Below are positions 59,779 to 64,000 of a stretch of 64,000 nt of DNA, piece after piece. Numbering within the stretch: position 1 is the stretch's first letter; every line of letters begins with the position of its first letter. The translations under genes and the position numbers were made by a program. The notes under the pieces were generated by a model, which saw nothing but the letters and a program-made list of their open reading frames with translations, ran no database searches and was not told where the DNA came from. The stretch is from Vreelandella neptunia (GTDB taxonomy: Bacteria > Pseudomonadota > Gammaproteobacteria > Pseudomonadales > Halomonadaceae), in the NCBI RefSeq assembly GCF_022489065.1, contig NZ_JAKVTW010000002.1, forward strand, positions 372,001 through 436,000, read 5' to 3'.

Positions 59779-60888
59779 TTAAGCGAATAAATCAGCTGTG
59801 ACAAAGCCATCACGAGCGTTTTTGACTGAATCACGAAACAAGGTTTTCGTCCTTGAACCTTCTCGCGCATCTGATCGTACGCCCGATTCGTGAATGATTT
59901 CTGATGAAACAAGCTGCCACTTCGGCGGGAAAAAGAGATCGATATTGCCTTTCGCGCCTAAATATTTTGCTTTAATTCGCTTGCGTGCGCTGGTCAACTC
60001 TGGCACTGCTTCGCGACAATATTTGTCGAGTTCGCAAAATAGCCCTTGGCAGTCGATACCGTGTAGCTTTCGACCGAACAAGCCGTGAAAAGGCAAATCA
60101 AGGCGTGAAAATTCATGCTCTTGACGGTCAACCATCCAAAGAATTATGTCTGCTGGCGAGTAATCTCCAAAATCGGTAAAAGCCTTCTTTAGTCCACGCA
60201 GCGCACCTGGGCCTGCCTGGGTATAGTCGTTCTCGTTGAAGTCGATCAGATCGGAATAGTTTAGGTCAATCGACGTCTGGTAGGCCATAAAAGGGCCCAT
60301 GAGCGGAAAGCTCTGTAATATGTCGACCACGGCTTTTAGCGATGATGCCTGAAGAATCTTTTCGGCACAGGCATGATCGAGGAACATGTGTTTAAACAAC
60401 GCAACGTGATTGCGGTGCTTTTCATCAAAACCGAATGCCTTATTAGCGCAGAGGATAAATGCACCAGTGTAGAGTCCTCCATTCTGTATCTTGACTCGCT
60501 CAAGAGCTCGTTCGAATTCTCCTGAGCGCAGATGTTGGAGGCATGGTGCACCGCCAAGTTCATTGGTTAAAGACTTCCAAGTAGCGATATTGCTGAAGGT
60601 GCGAAAGGCAGTGATCTGAAACACTCTGTCATGTGCAGTGGTTTCAGCATGCTGCCCATACGCCACATCCCTGATCATGAACTGGGATACGCGATCAGCT
60701 GCCCGGAATACATTACAGAACTTATAAGTCTGAAGGATAGGATCGGATGTCCAAGATTGGCTTTGCCCGCGTAGTCGCGCCTCGAAAATAGCTTGCCGGC
60801 GTGAAGCGAATGTCCAGTACAGGTCGTAAACATTCTCGCGAATTTTGGGAGGAGTGCGACGAGTAAAGTGTTTCATAGGCTTGGTCAT
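59779..60888 (-). CDS. Alpha-glutamyl/putrescinyl thymine pyrophosphorylase / 5-hmdU DNA kinase family protein
   Basis: 369 residues, no signal or membrane segment. Motifs of this helical family: YKFCNVFRAADRVSQFMI (about 55-72, with the N-x-x-R-x-x-D-R core), the GPFMAYQTSIDLNYSD block (198-213), GPGALRGLKKAF (226-237) and the C-terminal GLFCELDKYCR (about 282-292). Phage members phosphorylate 5-hydroxymethyl-dU in DNA so that an amino acid or polyamine can be attached. Bacterial relatives are catalogued as a separate clade whose chemistry is not proven. The gene overlaps the TylF-like gene by 4 bases. It is the last gene of the operon and the one nearest guaA. Confidence 0.75.
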   Translation of the reverse strand: MTKPMKHFTRRTPPKIRENVYDLYWTFASRRQAIFEARLRGQSQSWTSDPILQTYKFCNVFRAADRVSQFMIRDVAYGQHAETTAHDRVFQITAFRTFSNIATWKSLTNELGGAPCLQHLRSGEFERALERVKIQNGGLYTGAFILCANKAFGFDEKHRNHVALFKHMFLDHACAEKILQASSLKAVVDILQSFPLMGPFMAYQTSIDLNYSDLIDFNENDYTQAGPGALRGLKKAFTDFGDYSPADIILWMVDRQEHEFSRLDLPFHGLFGRKLHGIDCQGLFCELDKYCREAVPELTSARKRIKAKYLGAKGNIDLFFPPKWQLVSSEIIHESGVRSDAREGSRTKTLFRDSVKNARDGFVTADLFA

Positions 60889-61835
60889 AGTTGTCTCAAA
60901 AATACACCTGTGCCGTGAAGATTGAAGTAACGAGTATCATTAGCGAGCTTTTTTGCTGCTATTCTTTCGCCTATCGTGTCGAGATGGCGCTCGTGTCCTG
61001 TCCAATGGTCAAAAATAATCGCCCCTCCGACTTGGGTCCGATCCGCTATAACACGAATTATCGCTTCTGCCGACGTAAAATTGTCAGTATCCACGAAAGA
61101 AAGCACTAAGTCTTCGGTTGCAAGACGCGTTACGGTTTCCACTACGTCACCCTCGACCACCTCCACGTTTCGACCGGAGAAGACCGCTCTAACCATGTCC
61201 ACATCAAGAAATACGCAATCAGGATGGCGGTACATATCAAGCGAGCTACGTTTCGCAGGAAAGCCGTCGAATGTGTCGAAGCCGTATACCTTCCAGTCGG
61301 CTCCAAGAGCATTAATGAAGCGCGAGATCAGCATGGTGGTGCCACCTTTGAACATGCCGAACTCCGCAACGCACCCCTTGAGTCCACGTCGTTGAGCGTT
61401 CTGCAAGCATTGAAAAATATGGACGAGGCAATGCTGATAGCCATTGGCAAAGGAAGGAATGAAAAGGTCACGCCTGACTTCCTCAAAAACAGGATCGTTG
61501 AATTCAAAATGCGAGAAGCCGCCAATAACGATCTTTGTCTCGGCCGGAAGCGTCAATGCGATAGCTTCGAGTATTGGCTCCTTACCGGCATCCTCGGCGA
61601 CGACTAAAATATCTGGATGGTGGGCGGGTAGCTCTTCGAGGGTTCTTACTGCCGCTCCACCATTTCCGGAAAAGATGCCAATTAGCTCTGCCGCACCTGA
61701 GATGAATACGGGGTCAGCTGCAACCTCGAAGGCAGCCGAAGACCATCCGGCAATGGCCACTCGCGAGCCTGGCTGACGTTGAGCAACAGCTTCGCGCATC
61801 CTTAGTTTGAGTTTGTAAATATCTTCGGGACTCAT
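60885..61835 (-). CDS. TylF/MycF-like class I methyltransferase with an extra N-terminal domain
   Basis: 316 residues. Residues 150-316 form the TylF-type SAM methyltransferase: VAEFGMFKGGTTMLISRFI (SAM loop), YGFDTFDGFPAKR, NVEVVEGDVVETV, LSFVDTDNFTSAEAII (the metal-binding acidic motif of TylF/MycF) and GGAIIFDHW. Residues 1-110 look like a separate Rossmann-like domain (RVAIAGWSSAAFEVAA; ILVVAEDAGKEPILEAI). TylF enzymes methylate sugar hydroxyls in macrolide pathways; here the neighbours suggest a nucleotide or base adduct as acceptor, which is inference. Overlaps both neighbours by 4 bases (ATGA type). Confidence 0.85.
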   Translation of the reverse strand: MSPEDIYKLKLRMREAVAQRQPGSRVAIAGWSSAAFEVAADPVFISGAAELIGIFSGNGGAAVRTLEELPAHHPDILVVAEDAGKEPILEAIALTLPAETKIVIGGFSHFEFNDPVFEEVRRDLFIPSFANGYQHCLVHIFQCLQNAQRRGLKGCVAEFGMFKGGTTMLISRFINALGADWKVYGFDTFDGFPAKRSSLDMYRHPDCVFLDVDMVRAVFSGRNVEVVEGDVVETVTRLATEDLVLSFVDTDNFTSAEAIIRVIADRTQVGGAIIFDHWTGHERHLDTIGERIAAKKLANDTRYFNLHGTGVFLRQL

Positions 61836-63430
61836 ACGACTGCTGCTGGTTGGAGAAAGGTATTCAGGGCCTGCCTATTGCTATGGATAAGCAATGAGAG
61901 CAATTCGATCGAGTATTCAGATAGTCTGGTTGCGAGCACTAGTCTTTCTTGTGGAACAGCATAGCTTTCAGCCCCATGCCAACAGGCATCAAATGCTTTT
62001 TTCACATCCTCAATAATCTCTGCAAGTGGGCGAGTGGATAATTTAAGCTCAAGCCGGTCGATCAAAGTGTCGAAATTTTGTTCGTGGCTACTGAGTGGGA
62101 TGGGTGCATTTTCCGACAACAGCACACCGGGAGGCAGAGTCTCGGCAAGGAAAAGGCGGTATTTTTCTACGTAAACAAGAAGATCTACGGCAGTATCTAA
62201 CTCCGTCTCGCCGGCCAGGCCCACACCGGACATCAAGAGCGTGTCAAGGCGATCCACTTTACGCGCAATGTTTGGCTGAATACTAACCAACTCACCCCGT
62301 TTCTTCCATGCCCCACCATATGCGCGATCCTTCTCAACATGCAATTTCTTCAAAGCCACCTTAAAATCGCTAACTATATCTGTGTTTCTGCGTGAACTTG
62401 CAGCGAAGAAATCGGCAATAGGCTGTTGTGGAATCGCCTTCAACAGGCCGGGATATTTAGTCGAGTACCGTTCGTACAATGCAGCCACGTGGTCGTGGGC
62501 AGGCAACTGAGCCAGCTCATAGGCCAATCGTTCTTCACCCCACGTGTTATGGGCCTGTGCAACATGAAGTAACGTCAGACCACTATCTAGCAACGGGTCA
62601 CCAACCTGTCCAAAACTTCCAAGCGGCGCTTCGGGCTGTGCGGAAATTTTTGCCTCAAGCTCAAACCAGCGTTCTAGTTTCAGCTGACATTCTTCCCACG
62701 GTGTCGCGAAAGGCGCGCGACCTATGCCAAAATCGTAAGGCGAAAGCCCATGGAAATCAGTTACCATCTGACCTCCACGTTCAAAGTAATCAGAATAAAT
62801 GTGAAACGACATTGCGAGATAGTCGGCTTGACCAACCTCCGCATTCACCCAGTAAGCTAGCATCTCATGCAGAATACTCCACTCGAACGCATTGGCTCCC
62901 GAAAAACCCCACCATACGTCGCTGCTACGCAGCGCGACCGACATGTGTAGCCGGTCTTCGCGGATGATCCAGCCGATCCAGTTGTTGCAAGGGATGTCTT
63001 TTGACGGCTCATAATCAACGGCGGGATCGAACAATGTCATCACAGCTTGACGGCTTGCTCGATCTGCCAACAAAATCTTTCGCACTGCATCTATCTGGTC
63101 GATGTTTCCCCAGCGCCTTAGACGAGGTCCATACGCTCCTCTCCATGTATTACCATCATCGGAGAAAAGTGGTGCCCGAGGAAGATACTTGGAAAGCCAG
63201 CCTATATCGTTTTGGCCTGCGAGAACCCACATGCTTTCAGCGAATTGTGCAACGATGTCATTGTTGCGTCTTGGCACAAACAAGTAGCGTTCTAATGGTT
63301 GCGCTAACCGAGTTTTTTTTGCGATCAACTCCTTTGTAAGACGTCCTTTAACAACGACTTCGGCTCCGTCTAGCAAAAGCTCACGGACACTGCTGACGAC
63401 CGCAGAGCTAATGTTGCGATATGATGACAT
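61832..63430 (-). CDS. Thymidylate-synthase-fold protein (probable pyrimidine hydroxymethylase) with large C-terminal domain
   Basis: 532 residues, twice ThyA length. Residues 50-215 match the thymidylate synthase superfamily: ESMWVLAGQNDIGWL (Glu65), DDGNTWRGAYGPRLRRW, RASRQAVMTLFDP (phosphate arginines), IPCNNWIGW (catalytic Cys148), RSSDVWWGF (Arg168-Asp171) and SFHIYSDYF (His210, Tyr212). The ThyA G-L-P-F-N segment is altered to G-F-S-G-A-N, keeping an Asn (Asn180), which in the superfamily favours U over C. The SDDG-GAYG form is that of phage and bacterial pyrimidine hydroxymethylases. Residues ~240-532 are helical and unrecognised. A 5-hydroxymethyl-dUMP-forming role is inferred from its operon partners. 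Confidence 0.75.
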   Translation of the reverse strand: MSSYRNISSAVVSSVRELLLDGAEVVVKGRLTKELIAKKTRLAQPLERYLFVPRRNNDIVAQFAESMWVLAGQNDIGWLSKYLPRAPLFSDDGNTWRGAYGPRLRRWGNIDQIDAVRKILLADRASRQAVMTLFDPAVDYEPSKDIPCNNWIGWIIREDRLHMSVALRSSDVWWGFSGANAFEWSILHEMLAYWVNAEVGQADYLAMSFHIYSDYFERGGQMVTDFHGLSPYDFGIGRAPFATPWEECQLKLERWFELEAKISAQPEAPLGSFGQVGDPLLDSGLTLLHVAQAHNTWGEERLAYELAQLPAHDHVAALYERYSTKYPGLLKAIPQQPIADFFAASSRRNTDIVSDFKVALKKLHVEKDRAYGGAWKKRGELVSIQPNIARKVDRLDTLLMSGVGLAGETELDTAVDLLVYVEKYRLFLAETLPPGVLLSENAPIPLSSHEQNFDTLIDRLELKLSTRPLAEIIEDVKKAFDACWHGAESYAVPQERLVLATRLSEYSIELLSLLIHSNRQALNTFLQPAAVV

Positions 63431-63482
63431 TATAGAGATTGCCCTCTTATAGAAACCACCTTCTAGACCCTTTGCAGCAGAG

Positions 63483-64000
63483 TTAAACCATACGTTGGTG
63501 CTCTTGTGAGAACCGCTTCCAGCTTGAGGAAAAATCTATCGGATCTGCGAGAACTTGGTTTGGATGTTTAGCAATCTGCGGCTCAAGCCAATCCGTTAGT
63601 GGCTTGGCTTGAGCCGAACTGTAACGGCGATAGTCGCGTGGATTTCGTTTATAACTTAAAGCATCGAGAATTGGTTGCGGTAATGATGGAGCCATTGAGC
63701 CGAAATATAAAAAATGATTTGATAATAAGACCCTGTTTACCCGCGTGTCATGCGCAGTGTTGAGTGGACATTGTGCTCCATCAGTTTGGCTATGTACGGA
63801 ATTTTCCTGAAGCCACGGCGAAGTTCGTGCCTCTCGATGATAAATATTGTCACCAACCAATTTTTTCGGCGTCCCATTACGTACCGGGCGCCGTGTTGCA
63901 AAATCAGGGGCACCCCAATAATCATCAAAGTTAGTTTCCTGTGTCACTATCATCGCGAAGACGCAGCGCAGCGCAGGGTTTAACTTGACGCCGGTCAATC
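63483..64000 (-). CDS. Nucleotide modification-associated domain 2 (Nmad2) protein, partial
   Basis: The frame is open past the window edge, so only the C-terminal ~172 residues are present. CVFAMIVTQETNFDDYW, GDNIYHREARTSPWLQENSVHS and NTAHDTRVNRVLLSNHFLYFG match the Nmad2 domain, named for its frequent linkage to DNA-base modification genes; its biochemical role is unknown. The true start and the family's N-terminal part should lie beyond 64000. It ends 52 bases before the thymidylate-synthase-like gene and is presumably upstream in the same operon. Confidence 0.72.
   Translation of the reverse strand, partial: LTGVKLNPALRCVFAMIVTQETNFDDYWGAPDFATRRPVRNGTPKKLVGDNIYHREARTSPWLQENSVHSQTDGAQCPLNTAHDTRVNRVLLSNHFLYFGSMAPSLPQPILDALSYKRNPRDYRRYSSAQAKPLTDWLEPQIAKHPNQVLADPIDFSSSWKRFSQEHQRMV

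Noticed and set aside
59709..59912. Minus-strand 67-codon frame behind the hmdU-kinase-like gene
   Set aside because: It overlaps the real gene in another frame, has no ribosome site and no recognisable features.

Overview
The window looks like the chromosome of a moderately GC-rich gammaproteobacterium of the Halomonas/Vreelandella group. This is inferred from gene order (mutS | pncC-recA-recX-alaS-lysC-csrA-tRNAs; smc ... zipA-ligA-yheU; xseA | guaB-guaA), a sodium-pumping oxaloacetate decarboxylase, a full ccmABCDEFGHI operon and SMC rather than MukB. No database search was possible, so the genus is a judgement.

Layout. 1-7300: DNA repair and translation housekeeping (mutS 5' end, pncC, recA, recX, alaS, lysC, csrA). 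7390-8010: tRNA-Ser(GCU) and two identical tRNA-Arg(ACG) with a promoter and terminators. 8047-12740: dusC and the oadGAB Na+ pump. 12774-13861: an SOS-controlled S24/UmuD-like gene with a yigZ-type gene. 13993-21208: cytochrome c maturation operon. 21233-24727: smc, then a tarD/lysR pair set between smc and zipA. 27380-32612: zipA, a mosaic ligA, a SWIM/BRCT fusion ORF, yheU. 32606-42364: mnmC, yciI, an rnm-like PHP enzyme, yciO, a K+ channel, a CYTH protein, a DUF47/Pit phosphate pair and argA. 42400-46897: an aminotransferase/CMD pair with a divergent RpiR regulator, and a hipBA toxin-antitoxin locus with three evenly spaced operators. 47124-51482: an envelope/osmotic-stress-like cluster (SDR, three small membrane-associated proteins, tiny hydrophilic ORF). 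52467-56088: xseA, an OGFr-like gene, an AT-rich HNH endonuclease, a duplicated stub of xseA, and a DsbA-family protein. 56260-59403: guaB-guaA.

The most interesting part is the right end, 59779-64000, directly behind the 3' end of guaA, a known island insertion site. Four tightly packed minus-strand genes encode an Nmad2 protein (cut by the window edge), a thymidylate-synthase homologue with a large extra C-terminal domain, a TylF-type methyltransferase, and a protein of the alpha-glutamyl/putrescinyl thymine pyrophosphorylase (5-hmdU DNA kinase) family. Together they read as a chromosomal thymine-hypermodification (or modified-nucleotide) system.

A second theme is replacement of the ends of conserved genes. 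About 1.5 kb of AT-rich DNA has replaced the 3' part of ligA. It supplies a complete alternative C-terminal half with an apparent extra helix-hairpin-helix unit, and fuses the displaced native BRCT domain to a SWIM zinc finger. At xseA, the 5' end is present twice, flanking an inserted OGFr-like/HNH pair. The last codons of guaA also differ in style from the rest of that gene. No integrase or transposase gene is visible in the window.
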